DNA of 64,000 bases, from the NCBI GenBank assembly GCA_001769655.1, contig MEPC01000004.1, positions 1 to 64,000 on the forward strand, in the 5' to 3' direction. Shown piece after piece: positions 19,779 to 28,954 of the stretch (the stretch's first letter is position 1; each line of letters starts with the position of its first letter). The translations under genes and the position numbers were made by a program. This DNA is from Bacteroidetes bacterium RIFCSPLOWO2_12_FULL_37_12 (lineage in GTDB: Bacteria > Bacteroidota > Bacteroidia > 2-12-FULL-37-12). The notes below the pieces were generated by a model. The model made no database searches. It was not told the DNA's origin and saw only the letters and a list, made by a program, of their open reading frames with translations.

Positions 19779-19787
19779 GTTTAATAT

Positions 19788-19872
19788 ATAAGGGTATAAG
19801 GGTATAAGGGTATAAGGGTATAAAGGTATTAGGGTATAAGGGTATATGGGTTTAGCCCCTATACCTTATACC
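19788..19872. repeat. GGGTATAA tandem array
   Basis: About eight near-perfect 8-bp units (AGGGTATA) lie directly upstream of the sucA start. An inverted tail (ATACCTTATACCC) runs into the stop codon of the glycosyltransferase gene. Related arrays occur at 33295, 35611 and 47213. Confidence 0.75.
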
Positions 19873-20643
19873 CTATATCCATCTTAACTTCTTTCCGTTT
19901 TCAATATCAAAAATTTTTGAAGTAATGATTCCAAATTTCTGAAGTCGAAAGAGAAAAGAAACTCTTAATACACCGAGACCATATTTTATGCTTCGTAAAA
20001 AATTTATACTGCTTGCCTCTTCAAAGTATTTTGTGGGGCAGGTTATTTCACCTATGGTAAATCCAGTGTAGGCAATTTGTGCCAGCATTTCATTATCAAA
20101 AACAAAATCATCTGAATTTTCTTCGAGAGGTAATTTTTCGAGGATTTCACGGCTAAAAGCGCGGTAGCCCGTATGATATTCTGCTAATTTTTGGGTTAAC
20201 AACAAATTCTGGGCAATAGTCAACAACCGGTTGGCAATGTACTTATAAAGTGGCATTCCACCAGCTAAAGCGCCACGTCCTAAAATGCGTGACCCAAGCA
20301 TAACCGGGAATAGCCCTCTTGCAATGGGATAAATCATTGCTTCCATGAGTTTGGGAGTATATTGATAATCCGGATGAAGCATGACTACAATATCGGCTCC
20401 GGATTTAAGCGCTTCCGTATAGCAGGTTTTCTGATTGCCTCCGTAACCTCGGTTTTTTTCATGCTGTATTATTTTTTTTATTCCCAGCGAGCGTGCCACT
20501 TCAATAGTGTCATCCTTTGATGAATCATCCACTAAAATAACTTCATCAACAATTTCAAAAGGAATTTCATTGTATGTATTTTTCAGAGTTTTTCCGGCAT
20601 TATAGGCAGGCAGAACTACGACAATTTTTTTTCCGGAAACCAT
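19873..20643 (-). CDS. Family 2 glycosyltransferase (polyprenyl-phosphate type)
   Basis: From Met at 20643 the protein opens KKIVVVLPAYNAGKTL, the start expected of a GT2 domain. The nucleotide-sugar site is EVILVDDSSKDDT and the metal-binding segment is MLHPDYQYTPK. The end lacks clear multi-spanning helices, so it resembles soluble or peripherally bound dolichol/undecaprenyl-phosphate glycosyltransferases. A longer frame begins at 20721, but its extra 26 residues are encoded by a palindromic repeat and an A-rich tract, so I prefer 20643. Donor and acceptor are unknown. The TAG stop lies within a GGGTATA repeat. Confidence 0.85.
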   Translation of the reverse strand: MVSGKKIVVVLPAYNAGKTLKNTYNEIPFEIVDEVILVDDSSKDDTIEVARSLGIKKIIQHEKNRGYGGNQKTCYTEALKSGADIVVMLHPDYQYTPKLMEAMIYPIARGLFPVMLGSRILGRGALAGGMPLYKYIANRLLTIAQNLLLTQKLAEYHTGYRAFSREILEKLPLEENSDDFVFDNEMLAQIAYTGFTIGEITCPTKYFEEASSINFLRSIKYGLGVLRVSFLFRLQKFGIITSKIFDIENGKKLRWI

Positions 20644-20681
20644 TCGGGAAGGAAGGATAAAGGGTAAAGAGAAAAGGATAA

Positions 20682-20740
20682 AGAAAAAATAACCTTCAAG
20701 GTTTTGCATGGATTTAAGCACCGGCTAACCTTGTAGGTTT
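20682..20740. repeat. Pair of AACCTT..AAGGTT palindromes
   Basis: AACCTTCAAGGTT and AACCTTGTAGGTT stand as direct copies about 40 bp apart, each self-complementary. They occupy the gap between infB and the glycosyltransferase gene and reach into the longer alternative start of the latter. Confidence 0.5.
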
Positions 20741-20754
20741 GAATAAAGAAAAAA

Positions 20755-23634
20755 TTAAACCTTACTCATGACTTCCACCATTTCAAATGCTTCAATGATA
20801 TCTTTCACCTGTAAATCATTAAAATTCTTTATAGCAAGACCACATTCAAATCCAGATTTTACTTCAGATGCATCTTCTTTGAATCTTTTTAAGGATGCCA
20901 GTTCCCCTGTATGGATAACGATCCCATCTCTGATAATTCGGATTTTTGCATTTCTTGCAATAGTACCTTCCTGAACAATACATCCGGCAATAGTTCCAAC
21001 TTTAGTTATTTTGAATATTTCTCTTACCTCAACATTACTGACAATTTTTTCTACCGTCTCAGGAATCAACATACCTTCCATGGCGGTTTTTAATTCTTCG
21101 ATTGCATCATAAATAATTGAATATAAACGTAAATCAATTCCCTCTTTTTCGGCAAGTTTTTTAGCATTCAGCGAGGGTCGAACTTGAAATCCTACAATGA
21201 TAGCATCAGACGCAGAAGCAAGCATGACGTCTGATTCTGTGATCTGTCCTACTCCCCTTAAAATAATACTGATATGTACCTTTTCAGTTGATAGTTTTGC
21301 AAATGAATCTGACAACGCTTCTACAGATCCTAAAACATCCCCTTTCACAATAATGTTCAATTCTCTGAAATTTCCAATCATCAGCCGCCTTCCGATTTCA
21401 TCAAGCGTAATATGTTTTTTAGTGCGCATTTTCTGTTCACGTTGCAATGCGGCTCTGTGACCGGCTATTTCCCTGGCTTCTTTGTCAGAATCAACAATTA
21501 AAAATCTATCGCCTGCCTGAGGAGATGAATTCATACCCAGAATCAATACCGGCTCAGAGGGTCCTGCCACAGTCATTTGTTTTCCTAAATCATCATGCAT
21601 GGCTTTGACTTTCCCGAAATGTTGACCACAAAGAAGAATATCGCCAACTTTTATAGTGCCACTTTGCACTAAAATAGTGGTAACAATTCCTCTTCCTTTA
21701 TCCAATTTTGCTTCGATAACGGTTCCGGAAGCATTCTTATCAGGATTTGCTTTTAAGTCCAGCAATTCTGCCTCAAGAAGTATTTTATCAAGTAAATCCT
21801 TTATTCCGATTCCTTTTTTAGCTGAGATCAACTGACACTGGAATTTCCCTCCCCAATCTTCCACTAAAATATTGTGTTGCGATAATTCTTCTTTAATTTT
21901 ATCGGTATTAGCGCCTTCTTTATCAATTTTATTGATGGCAATTAACATAGGAACATTTGCGGCTGTAGCATGATTGATTGCCTCAACGGTTTGTGGTTTA
22001 ACTCCGTCATCAGCGGCAACAACCAAAATGACTAAATCGGTTACTTTGGCGCCTCTGGCTCGCATGGCTGTAAATGCTTCGTGCCCTGGTGTATCAATGA
22101 AGGTAATTTTTTTTCCATTTTCAAGTTCTACCTGATAGGCGCCAATGTGCTGAGTAATTCCACCGGCTTCGCCTTCGGTAACTTTTGTTTTTCTTATGGA
22201 GTCGAGTAAAGAAGTTTTTCCATGATCTACGTGGCCCATGACGGTAACAATAGGAGCCCTATGTTTAAGGTCTTCAGGATTATCAGGTATTTCTTCAACC
22301 TTGATGGTTTCTTCTGTTCCGACAAATTCTACTTTAAAACCAAACTCTTCGGCAATTATTCCAATAATTTCAGCATCCAAGCGTTGGTTAATTGACACCA
22401 TTAATCCTAATTGCAAACAGCAGGATATTACTGCCGTAACATGAGTATCCATCAATATTGCCAATTCATTGGCAGTAACAAATTCTGTCACTTTCAGAAC
22501 TTTGGCATCTATTTCTTTTTGTTTTATATCTTCAATTTCTGCAGCTTCTAATTCTGTACGTTTTTCTCGCCGGTATTTAGCACGAAGTGATGAACGGGTG
22601 GTTCTACCTTCACTAAGTTTTGCGAGAGTTGCCTTTATTTGGTCCTGGATAACTTTTTCAGAGACCTCTTCCTTGTGGGCTTTTTTCTTTTTTGATTTCC
22701 CTTTTTTCTTCCCTTTCGAAAGTTCCTGCCGGTAATCAATGCGTTGAGCGATGGCAATGGGTGCGCCCCCTCCATAAAATTTATGTTTTTTATCTTCTAA
22801 TGATTTGCTGGATATAAGAATTCGTTTTCGTTTTTTTCTTCCGGATCTATCTCCTGAGTCATCATTTTTAACATCTTTCACCGGTAAATTAATTTTTCCT
22901 AATACCGTGAGTCCTTTTAAAGTTTCTGCTTTGGCTGATATGGTTTCCAATGGTGGAATGATAGATGTCTCAGGGGCTGAAATAGAGGGTTCTTTGGGAG
23001 AAAGTTCTTCTTTTTCAATTTTTGCTTTTTCAATTGTTTCTTCTTTACTCTTGCTCCCTTTATTTTTTTCGGTTGTTTTTGAATGTGATTTCTTTTCTTT
23101 TGTATCTTTAAACTTTTCAAGGTCAATCTTGCCTTTGATTTTTAATTGAACGGCGGGTTCTTTCACTTCCTTTTCCACAGAAGTTTTCTCTATATTTTCC
23201 GTTGCAGTAGTTTCTTCCTTAGCTCTTTTTTGACTTTCAGCAGTTACAGAACTAGTATCTTCAACAGGTAATGGTGCATGTTTTTCTTTCACATTGACTA
23301 AATCAGAAGATGAAATAATCTCATTGGTAGTCGAAACTTTTATTCTGAGATCATTATTAGATTCTGATTCCGCATCTTCTGTTTTAATTTCAGATGCTTG
23401 TGCATCCAAATTATACCGTTGCTTACCGATGATTACTTTATCAGCTTCTTCTTTGGCTAAAATGGAAGTGGCAAATTCTTTTCTTAAAATATGATATTGT
23501 TCTTCATCAATTTTAGTATTTGGTTTTCCATCAATCTTATGTCCTCTTTTCCCAAGATATTCCACAATCGTTCCAATAGAGATGTTTAGCTCTTTGGCAA
23601 CCTGGGTTAACCTTTTTAATTTATCTGTTGACAT
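20755..23634 (-). CDS. infB: Translation initiation factor IF-2
   Basis: This 959-residue protein recruits initiator tRNA to the small ribosomal subunit and promotes GTP-dependent subunit joining. It has an N-terminal IF2_N helix domain ([20 protein letters not shown]), a long Lys/Glu-rich linker (about 60-330) and a second IF2_N-like segment near 385. The GTPase domain carries GHVDHGKTS (about 465), DTPGHEAFT and NKIDKEGA. The beta-barrel and C-terminal C1/C2 domains follow. It is the third gene of rimP-nusA-infB, 49 bp after nusA. The linker length is usual for Bacteroidota. Confidence 0.98.
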   Translation of the reverse strand: MSTDKLKRLTQVAKELNISIGTIVEYLGKRGHKIDGKPNTKIDEEQYHILRKEFATSILAKEEADKVIIGKQRYNLDAQASEIKTEDAESESNNDLRIKVSTTNEIISSSDLVNVKEKHAPLPVEDTSSVTAESQKRAKEETTATENIEKTSVEKEVKEPAVQLKIKGKIDLEKFKDTKEKKSHSKTTEKNKGSKSKEETIEKAKIEKEELSPKEPSISAPETSIIPPLETISAKAETLKGLTVLGKINLPVKDVKNDDSGDRSGRKKRKRILISSKSLEDKKHKFYGGGAPIAIAQRIDYRQELSKGKKKGKSKKKKAHKEEVSEKVIQDQIKATLAKLSEGRTTRSSLRAKYRREKRTELEAAEIEDIKQKEIDAKVLKVTEFVTANELAILMDTHVTAVISCCLQLGLMVSINQRLDAEIIGIIAEEFGFKVEFVGTEETIKVEEIPDNPEDLKHRAPIVTVMGHVDHGKTSLLDSIRKTKVTEGEAGGITQHIGAYQVELENGKKITFIDTPGHEAFTAMRARGAKVTDLVILVVAADDGVKPQTVEAINHATAANVPMLIAINKIDKEGANTDKIKEELSQHNILVEDWGGKFQCQLISAKKGIGIKDLLDKILLEAELLDLKANPDKNASGTVIEAKLDKGRGIVTTILVQSGTIKVGDILLCGQHFGKVKAMHDDLGKQMTVAGPSEPVLILGMNSSPQAGDRFLIVDSDKEAREIAGHRAALQREQKMRTKKHITLDEIGRRLMIGNFRELNIIVKGDVLGSVEALSDSFAKLSTEKVHISIILRGVGQITESDVMLASASDAIIVGFQVRPSLNAKKLAEKEGIDLRLYSIIYDAIEELKTAMEGMLIPETVEKIVSNVEVREIFKITKVGTIAGCIVQEGTIARNAKIRIIRDGIVIHTGELASLKRFKEDASEVKSGFECGLAIKNFNDLQVKDIIEAFEMVEVMSKV

Positions 23635-23683
23635 AAATTGATTTATATAACGGGTACTTCTAAAAACTACCTTTTGCCATTCT

Positions 23684-25006
23684 CTATTTTTCTTTTTCCT
23701 CTTCCTCTTTTTCTACTTCTTTTTCTTCCTCTTTCTCTTTCTTTTCACTTACACTTTCGGTTTCTTCTTCAAATTCTTTCTTAAGAATATTCAGAATTTC
23801 TTCAATTGTTTCAGCTTCAAGTTCCGTTCTTCTGATTAATTCCTCTTTTTGTAATGCTAAAACACTTTTTGCGGTGTCGAGACCAATACGTTTTAATTCA
23901 TCAATAGCCCAGCTATCAATTTCATCCACAAATTCTTCAATTTTTACATCCTCTGTATCGGCATCTTCATTATCACGGAAAACATCTATTTCATAACCGA
24001 CTAATTTTCCGGCTAGACGTATGTTTTGTCCCCCTTTGCCTATGGCGAGAGATACCTGATCTTGTTTTAAAAAGAGTGACACTCGTTTCGTATCCTCATC
24101 AATTTTCATGCTTGTAATTTTTGCAGGGTTCATGGCTCTGGCAATCATCAACTGGAGGTTATTGGTATAATTAATAATATCAATATTTTCATTTTTCAGT
24201 TCTCTGACAATCCCATGAATTCTGGAACCTTTCATACCTACGCAAGCGCCGACAGGGTCAATTCTGTCATCATACGATTCAACCGCTACTTTGGCTCTCT
24301 CACCAGGTTCACGAACAATTTTTTTAATGGTTATCAAGCCATCGAAAATTTCCGGCACTTCCAGTTCAAACAAACGCTCGAGAAAACTGTTAGCGGTTCT
24401 TGAAATGATGATTTTCGGATTGTTGTTAATGATATCTACTTTTATCACAACCGCTCTTATCATATCTCCTTTTTTATAACGGTCTTTTTGAATTTGTTCT
24501 GATTTTGGTAGTATCAGTTCATTTCCCTGTGAGTCACGCACTAAAACCTCTTTAGGGCGGATCTGATACACTTCTCCCATTATCAATTCTTCCTCTTTGT
24601 CTTTATAGATCTGGAAAAGTTTGTTTTTATCTATTTCTTTGATTCGCTGGATAAGATTCTGACGGAGAGTTTGTATCGCTCTTCTTCCGAATGCCTCCAG
24701 ACCAATTACTTCAGCGGCTTCTTCTCCTACTTCAAAGTCCTTTTCAATTTTGCGGGCTTCTTTCAGATAAATCTGTTTGTTGGCGTCAGTAATTTCTTCC
24801 TCGTCTGAAATGATAATTCGCTTACGCCAGATTTCAAGATCTCCGTTTTCGACATTTACGATGATTTCAAAATTGGTATCATCTATAAATTGTTTCCGGA
24901 TCATGGAGCGGAATACATCCTCCATCACGCTCATCATGGTGGGGCGGTCAATGTTTTTTTCCTTTGTGAATTCTTTGAACGAATCAATTAAAATGGAGCT
25001 GTTCAT
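23684..25006 (-). CDS. nusA: Transcription termination/antitermination factor NusA
   Basis: This 440-residue protein binds RNA polymerase and nascent RNA, modulating pausing and termination. The N-terminal NusA domain (about 1-125) is followed by an S1 domain ([19 protein letters not shown]) and two KH domains ([11 protein letters not shown] and [20 protein letters not shown]). The C-terminus ends in a 30-residue run of Glu and Lys instead of acidic repeat domains. It is the central gene of the rimP-nusA-infB operon. Confidence 0.97.
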   Translation of the reverse strand: MNSSILIDSFKEFTKEKNIDRPTMMSVMEDVFRSMIRKQFIDDTNFEIIVNVENGDLEIWRKRIIISDEEEITDANKQIYLKEARKIEKDFEVGEEAAEVIGLEAFGRRAIQTLRQNLIQRIKEIDKNKLFQIYKDKEEELIMGEVYQIRPKEVLVRDSQGNELILPKSEQIQKDRYKKGDMIRAVVIKVDIINNNPKIIISRTANSFLERLFELEVPEIFDGLITIKKIVREPGERAKVAVESYDDRIDPVGACVGMKGSRIHGIVRELKNENIDIINYTNNLQLMIARAMNPAKITSMKIDEDTKRVSLFLKQDQVSLAIGKGGQNIRLAGKLVGYEIDVFRDNEDADTEDVKIEEFVDEIDSWAIDELKRIGLDTAKSVLALQKEELIRRTELEAETIEEILNILKKEFEEETESVSEKKEKEEEKEVEKEEEEKEK

Positions 25007-25062
25007 GGGTGAAATTCAGTTAATGATTAATGGTTTATGAATAATGGTTGTAATAATAAATT

Positions 25063-25091
25063 GTACAAACGGGTTTTAATCCCGTTTCTAC
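25063..25091. repeat. REP-like hairpin between rimP and nusA
   Basis: GTACAAACGGG and CCCGTTTCTAC form an inverted repeat with one mismatch around TTTTAAT. The same design (GACGGGTTTAAAACCCGTC) recurs at 54537, so this is a dispersed family inserted in an operon gap. It could weakly attenuate transcription. Confidence 0.6.
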
Positions 25092-25106
25092 AAATGATTT
25101 TCAATA

Positions 25107-25571
25107 TTATATCTTGCATTTCGCCTCTTTGATCTCAGAAAAAGCAATATTTTTTGAAAAAGTAATCTGGTCTTTCTTTTTCCCTTTTGTCTCCAATTTT
25201 TCCTTGAGCACTATCCCGTTTTCATAAACATTCTCTAAAATGCCTTCTCTGGAAGAACCATCGTTAGTAATAACTCTTAAGTGTTTGTTAATGTTCCTGT
25301 TATACTGACGTGGATGAACAAAAGGTTTATCAATGCCGGGAGAAGAAACTTCCAATGTATATGGGAAATCATATTCCGGATTTGCTGATAATTCATTCAA
25401 CAAGTAACGGGAAATTCCCGCACATTCATCAATATTAATTCCGCTGTCTTTCTCAAGAGACAAACAAATATGGGTAACTCTACCCGGTTGGATATACAAA
25501 CTCACCACAAAGATCCCAGTGTCCTTTAACTTTGGCTCAAGAAGAGAGAGTATGTTGTTTTTTAGATCCAT
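25107..25571 (-). CDS. rimP: Ribosome maturation factor RimP
   Basis: This 154-residue protein is needed for 30S subunit maturation. The N-terminal alpha/beta domain (LLEPKLKDTGIFVVSLYI) is followed by the YPYTLEVSSPGIDKPF-type signature, seen here as YDFPYTLEVSSPGIDKPF, and a C-terminal SH3-like barrel. The ATG at 25571 (MDLKNNILSLL) fits the family. A longer frame from a TTG at 25607 adds 12 residues and is less likely. First gene of rimP-nusA-infB. Confidence 0.93.
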   Translation of the reverse strand: MDLKNNILSLLEPKLKDTGIFVVSLYIQPGRVTHICLSLEKDSGINIDECAGISRYLLNELSANPEYDFPYTLEVSSPGIDKPFVHPRQYNRNINKHLRVITNDGSSREGILENVYENGIVLKEKLETKGKKKDQITFSKNIAFSEIKEAKCKI

Positions 25572-25907
25572 TTTATTATCAACTGATATCAGAACTAAGT
25601 ATTGCAAATACTATATTCCTCTATGCACTTTTACACAAAAGGTCTTCAGGTTAAAAAAAAAAACAAAAAACATGTAACAAAAAATTATAAATGTCAAAGG
25701 GATTGAACACTTTGAAATTATTTATTTCTTGTTTAGTGTTATATGTTTTTTTTAAAACTAAGCTGATTTGGTTTGCCTAATTATAACTAAAAAGGGGACA
25801 CCGTCCCCATAAGTTTTCCCTTCACAGCCATTTCAAAGGTGCAAAGATAGTAAAATTAATTGATATTGTTTAATAAAATGGTATTTTCATGGATTTAGGA
25901 GATGTTC
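25572..25907. other. Upstream region of rimP with GGGGAC palindrome
   Basis: This gene-free stretch of 336 bp contains GGGGAC-ACC-GTCCCC (25794-25808), a perfect 6-bp inverted repeat. Farther up, TATCTTTG on the minus strand (just before 25850) is a possible -7 box that would give rimP a leader of about 270 nt. No -33 TTG lies at 19 bp, so this promoter is weakly supported. No tRNA (metY-like) is present. Confidence 0.4.
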
Positions 25908-27485
25908 TCATATCCACACCATCATCACACCTTCTTCATTTTCCACTATAAATTCTTTGTGCCTGGTTTTATCCATAATCAGCATATATCCTTTTTCAGC
26001 ACCCTCATGCTTCATATAATTTTTGAGCCGTTCCATCCCTTCTTTATGATATTCTGCCCCTCGCCACAGTTTCAATTCAACCACAAATTTTTCGTCCTGG
26101 AATATAATAACAATATCTATTCGTTTTTCTGCTCCGGTTTCTACTTCTTTGAACGAAAACCCCCTTCCGTTGATGATAGGTTTCAGAAAAACAAGAAACA
26201 ACAAGCGCAGGTTTTTTTCAAGAAATTCATTGCTTTTCAGAACCTCTGATTGAGAATATTTTTCTTTTATCACTTCTTGAAATTTGAGCAGAACTTTTTC
26301 AATATCTAAACTTCCGTCAGGTCTTTCAAACCGGACACTTACCGCTTCACTTGCGATATCTTTGGATTTGTCCAACGACAATTTACTGGTAATATAATTG
26401 GTTATTATCACTTCGTATATTTTGTTGTGAAAATCCACTTTATTTTCCTTTCCCTTTCCGAATAATCCATGTATTACTCCCAGATATATTGTAGGATTTA
26501 ACAAGTTAAATGCAAAAGAGTTGCTTCCGCATACCAACTCCTCACAAAGAGTATATAACTTATCATTATCTTCTATATTTTTTACCAAACTCTCATAATT
26601 GGTATTGCTTACCCATTCGGCAGATATATCTCTTGCGGCATTGTCTATATCGGCTTCCGACCACGTTTTTGTCGTTTTTTTAGGTAAAATTTCCTCATCA
26701 ATTTCCTTGCAAATCCGGCTTACTAAAAACGGATACCCGCTCGTATAGTGATGAATACGCTCAGCAATTTTCATAATATCCATCTCCACTTTTTTATCAT
26801 TTGCATAATCAATTAGCATAGTGGAAATTTCCCTTGGGTCAAAACTCATGTCCACTTTAAAATCTGTAGCTATATTCCAGGGACTATTGAACTTTTGTTC
26901 TTCATCGGGACGAAGTTTCAGTTTGAGTGTTCTTACGTCATGAAGCCCGGCTAAAATGACACTTTGAAAAGTATGATCTTCTCCTTGGTCTCTAAATAAA
27001 TATTTATTTCGTAACATCCCTATAAAACTGAGGAACAATTGATTATTACTGCTTTTGTCCACCTCATCAATCATTAAGACAATCTTTTTGTTGTACTTCT
27101 TAACAAATATTGTAATATACCCGGAGAGTGTTTTAATATCCGTTACACTTGCACTTGAATCCTCTAAATATTTTTGAATATCATCGTCAAAAAACCCTTC
27201 CCCAATTAATTTCAATACGAATGGACAAAAGGTTTTTTCATCTCTAAAAACAGCATCACCAATTCCTTCAAAACTGATGGAACTGACGAGGTAATCAGGA
27301 TTCTTTCGTATCATTTTTTTTAGATAGAAGAGGGAAGTGGTTTTACCAAACTGCCGGGGTCGGCTGATGGTGAAATAGTTACCTTTTTCAACCAATTGGA
27401 ATACTTCTTTCAGATTTTCAGAAATATCCACCATATAATGCTTTTCAGCTATGCAAGTACCTGTAATGTTAAATTCTCTACTCAT
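25908..27485 (-). CDS. AAA ATPase with C-terminal PD-(D/E)XK nuclease-like domain
   Basis: This 525-residue protein has a P-loop in SRPRQFGKTT (about 41-50) and a Walker B in VLMIDEVDKSS (about 135-145). A winged-helix-like middle follows. The end carries RIDIVIIFQDEKFVVELKLW, the D...ExK pattern of the PD-(D/E)XK nuclease fold. Such proteins are abundant in Bacteroidota and often multicopy. They have been proposed as mobile or defence-related, but the function is not established. A relative of the same overall design lies at 38291 with a different P-loop variant. A promoter-like pair lies at 27509-27542. Confidence 0.85.
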   Translation of the reverse strand: MSREFNITGTCIAEKHYMVDISENLKEVFQLVEKGNYFTISRPRQFGKTTSLFYLKKMIRKNPDYLVSSISFEGIGDAVFRDEKTFCPFVLKLIGEGFFDDDIQKYLEDSSASVTDIKTLSGYITIFVKKYNKKIVLMIDEVDKSSNNQLFLSFIGMLRNKYLFRDQGEDHTFQSVILAGLHDVRTLKLKLRPDEEQKFNSPWNIATDFKVDMSFDPREISTMLIDYANDKKVEMDIMKIAERIHHYTSGYPFLVSRICKEIDEEILPKKTTKTWSEADIDNAARDISAEWVSNTNYESLVKNIEDNDKLYTLCEELVCGSNSFAFNLLNPTIYLGVIHGLFGKGKENKVDFHNKIYEVIITNYITSKLSLDKSKDIASEAVSVRFERPDGSLDIEKVLLKFQEVIKEKYSQSEVLKSNEFLEKNLRLLFLVFLKPIINGRGFSFKEVETGAEKRIDIVIIFQDEKFVVELKLWRGAEYHKEGMERLKNYMKHEGAEKGYMLIMDKTRHKEFIVENEEGVMMVWI

Positions 27486-27508
27486 TTAATATTTGAAAAT
27501 TATAATTG

Positions 27509-27542
27509 CAAAGTTACATTAAAAATTTGTATTGTTAGGCAA
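27509..27542 (-). promoter_or_regulatory. Possible promoter of the AAA ATPase/nuclease gene
   Basis: TAACTTTG on the minus strand (27509-27516) matches TAnnTTTG. A TTG (27540-27542) lies 23 bp upstream, at the long end of allowed spacing. It is placed 24 bp ahead of the start codon. Confidence 0.4.
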
Positions 27543-27591
27543 TGAAACAATGAATACAAACCGACACAGGTTTGCGAATTTAAAAGTGATG

Positions 27592-27649
27592 ATGGAATAT
27601 TGGAATGTTGGGTTCGCCCTCCCATTATTCCGACATTCCATTATTCCAT
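27592..27649. repeat. Imperfect inverted repeat in 377-bp intergenic region
   Basis: ATGGAATATTGGAATGTTG (27592-27610) and CGACATTCCATTATTCCAT (27631-27649) pair over 19 bp with two mismatches. It stands between two divergent genes. Apart from this, the leader motif at 27757 and the promoter at 27509, nothing is seen in the gap from 27486 to 27862. Confidence 0.6.
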
Positions 27650-27756
27650 TTTACTTAAACTTTCGCAAATATGTTTAGGATTGGTAAACACTCTCCTAAA
27701 TATTCTCATTTTATTTTTCAATAATTATTTATACCTTGCGAGCCGAAATTAAAAGT

Positions 27757-27835
27757 GTGGTATTAAAATACCACTTTAAAATTTTCATCTCCATTAATTC
27801 CCGGAGGGCGTAACTGAAAAGCCATACGAGTAGGA
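27757..27835 (+). promoter_or_regulatory. Conserved leader motif, copy 1 (candidate cis-acting RNA)
   Basis: A hairpin GTGGTAT-TAAA-ATACCAC (27757-27774) is followed after 31 nt by a 30-nt core (27806-27835) beginning GGGCGTAACTGAAAAGCC and ending ATACGAGTAGGA. The core ends 27 nt before the start codon of the FISUMP/T9SS gene. A copy differing at 2 of 30 positions, also preceded by a GTGG/CCAC hairpin, precedes the DUF1566 gene at 37494. GGC and GCC within the core can pair around an 11-nt loop. I do not recognise a known riboswitch. Confidence 0.55.
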
Positions 27836-27862
27836 CAAACTAAACTAAACCAAAACAAAAAA

Positions 27863-28789
27863 ATGAAAACGAAAGTATTATTATTTATAGCAGTCATTTT
27901 TCTTATAGGATATGATTGCAAAACTATTGCTCAATCCGTTACGGACATTGATGGAAATGTCTATAATACTGTTGTTATTGGAACACAGGAATGGATGAAG
28001 GAGAATTTGAAAGTTACCAGATATCAGAACGGCGACTCTATAGGAACTACCTCAGACACACTTGACGTTTCCGGTGAAACAACTCCCAAATACCAGTGGC
28101 GTGCGGGAAATAGTGATAGTACCCTTGCAATTTATGGCAGGCATTACACCTGGTATGCGGCAACCGACAGCAGAAATATTTGTCCAAGTGGTTGGAAAGT
28201 TCCAAGTATTGATGATTGGGGTACTCTTATCACTTTATTTGGTGGAAAGGACTCAGCAGGTGGACATTTGAAAGAAACAGGTACTGACCGTTGGAATAGT
28301 CCAAATCTCGGCGCTGATAATAGCAGTGGTTTTAGTGCCCTGCCCGGAGGCGCACATGGTAAAGATGTTTATGCCGAAATAGGAAGAGATGGTGTGTTTT
28401 GGACATCTTCTCCCTTTTTCAGTACGTATGCCCATGTGAGAAAAGTTTTTAATTATGACTTTGATGTTTATGAAGGAGGTAATAGCATGTGGCAGGGTTC
28501 TAGTATTCGTTGTATTTATGATGGTACTACGGGTTTGAAAGAATCTTTAAATGAAAATGCATTTGTTTTGATACCTAACCCCTCCTCTGGAAAATTTACT
28601 CTCAATGCCACAAGCAAAATAAACTCATTAGAAATTATTAATGTACTTGGTAAAAAAGTGACACAAAGTGTCATTCCGGATGGAGTAAGAAATTTCAATA
28701 TTGATATTTCTAACCAACCGAGGGGTATTTATTTTATGCAGTTGAAAGAAGGTGGGAAAATTTATAATCAGAAAATTGTTGTTCAATAA
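27863..28789 (+). CDS. FISUMP-domain surface protein with T9SS sorting domain
   Basis: This 308-residue protein has a signal peptide, then a FISUMP domain (TIGR02145, about 25-222) recognised by VTDIDGNVYNTVVIGTQEWM, ENLKVTRYQNGD, YTWYAATDSRNICPSGWKVP and SGFSALPGG. The end (about 231-308) is a T9SS type A sorting domain (LIPNPSSGKFTLN ... GIYFMQLKEGGKI). The FISUMP fold is C-type-lectin-like and probably binds a surface or environmental ligand. It is preceded by the conserved leader motif. A FISUMP paralogue, but as a lipoprotein, lies at 34153. Confidence 0.9.
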   Translation: MKTKVLLFIAVIFLIGYDCKTIAQSVTDIDGNVYNTVVIGTQEWMKENLKVTRYQNGDSIGTTSDTLDVSGETTPKYQWRAGNSDSTLAIYGRHYTWYAATDSRNICPSGWKVPSIDDWGTLITLFGGKDSAGGHLKETGTDRWNSPNLGADNSSGFSALPGGAHGKDVYAEIGRDGVFWTSSPFFSTYAHVRKVFNYDFDVYEGGNSMWQGSSIRCIYDGTTGLKESLNENAFVLIPNPSSGKFTLNATSKINSLEIINVLGKKVTQSVIPDGVRNFNIDISNQPRGIYFMQLKEGGKIYNQKIVVQ

Positions 28790-28954
28790 TGAATGTTGAC
28801 TCTGTACTTTTGTTTAAAAAAAATTTAAACACTAAGACACAAAGTAACACCAAGAAATCTATATTCATACAGTAATGAAACAATGTAATAATGTAACAAT
28901 TTAACATTCAAACCATTCAACCATTTAACATTTCAACCCTTAAACTCAAAAACA

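Noticed and set aside
20644-20721. N-terminal extension of the glycosyltransferase from Met at 20721
   Set aside because: The extra residues come from a palindromic repeat and an A-rich tract, while the conserved domain starts directly after the Met at 20643.
25572-25607. TTG start of rimP at 25607
   Set aside because: An ATG at 25571 begins exactly at the family's usual N-terminus; the longer version adds 12 residues without conservation value.
25794-25808. tRNA or small RNA gene upstream of rimP
   Set aside because: Only a 6-bp stem palindrome is present; no cloverleaf elements or T-loop sequence were found there or elsewhere in the window.
27806-27835. Cyclic-di-GMP-I (GEMM) riboswitch
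   Set aside because: The GGGC..AAAC and CGAAAAGCC words recall GEMM, but the second stem with its GGUAG..GGGUUACC half is absent and the spacing does not fit.
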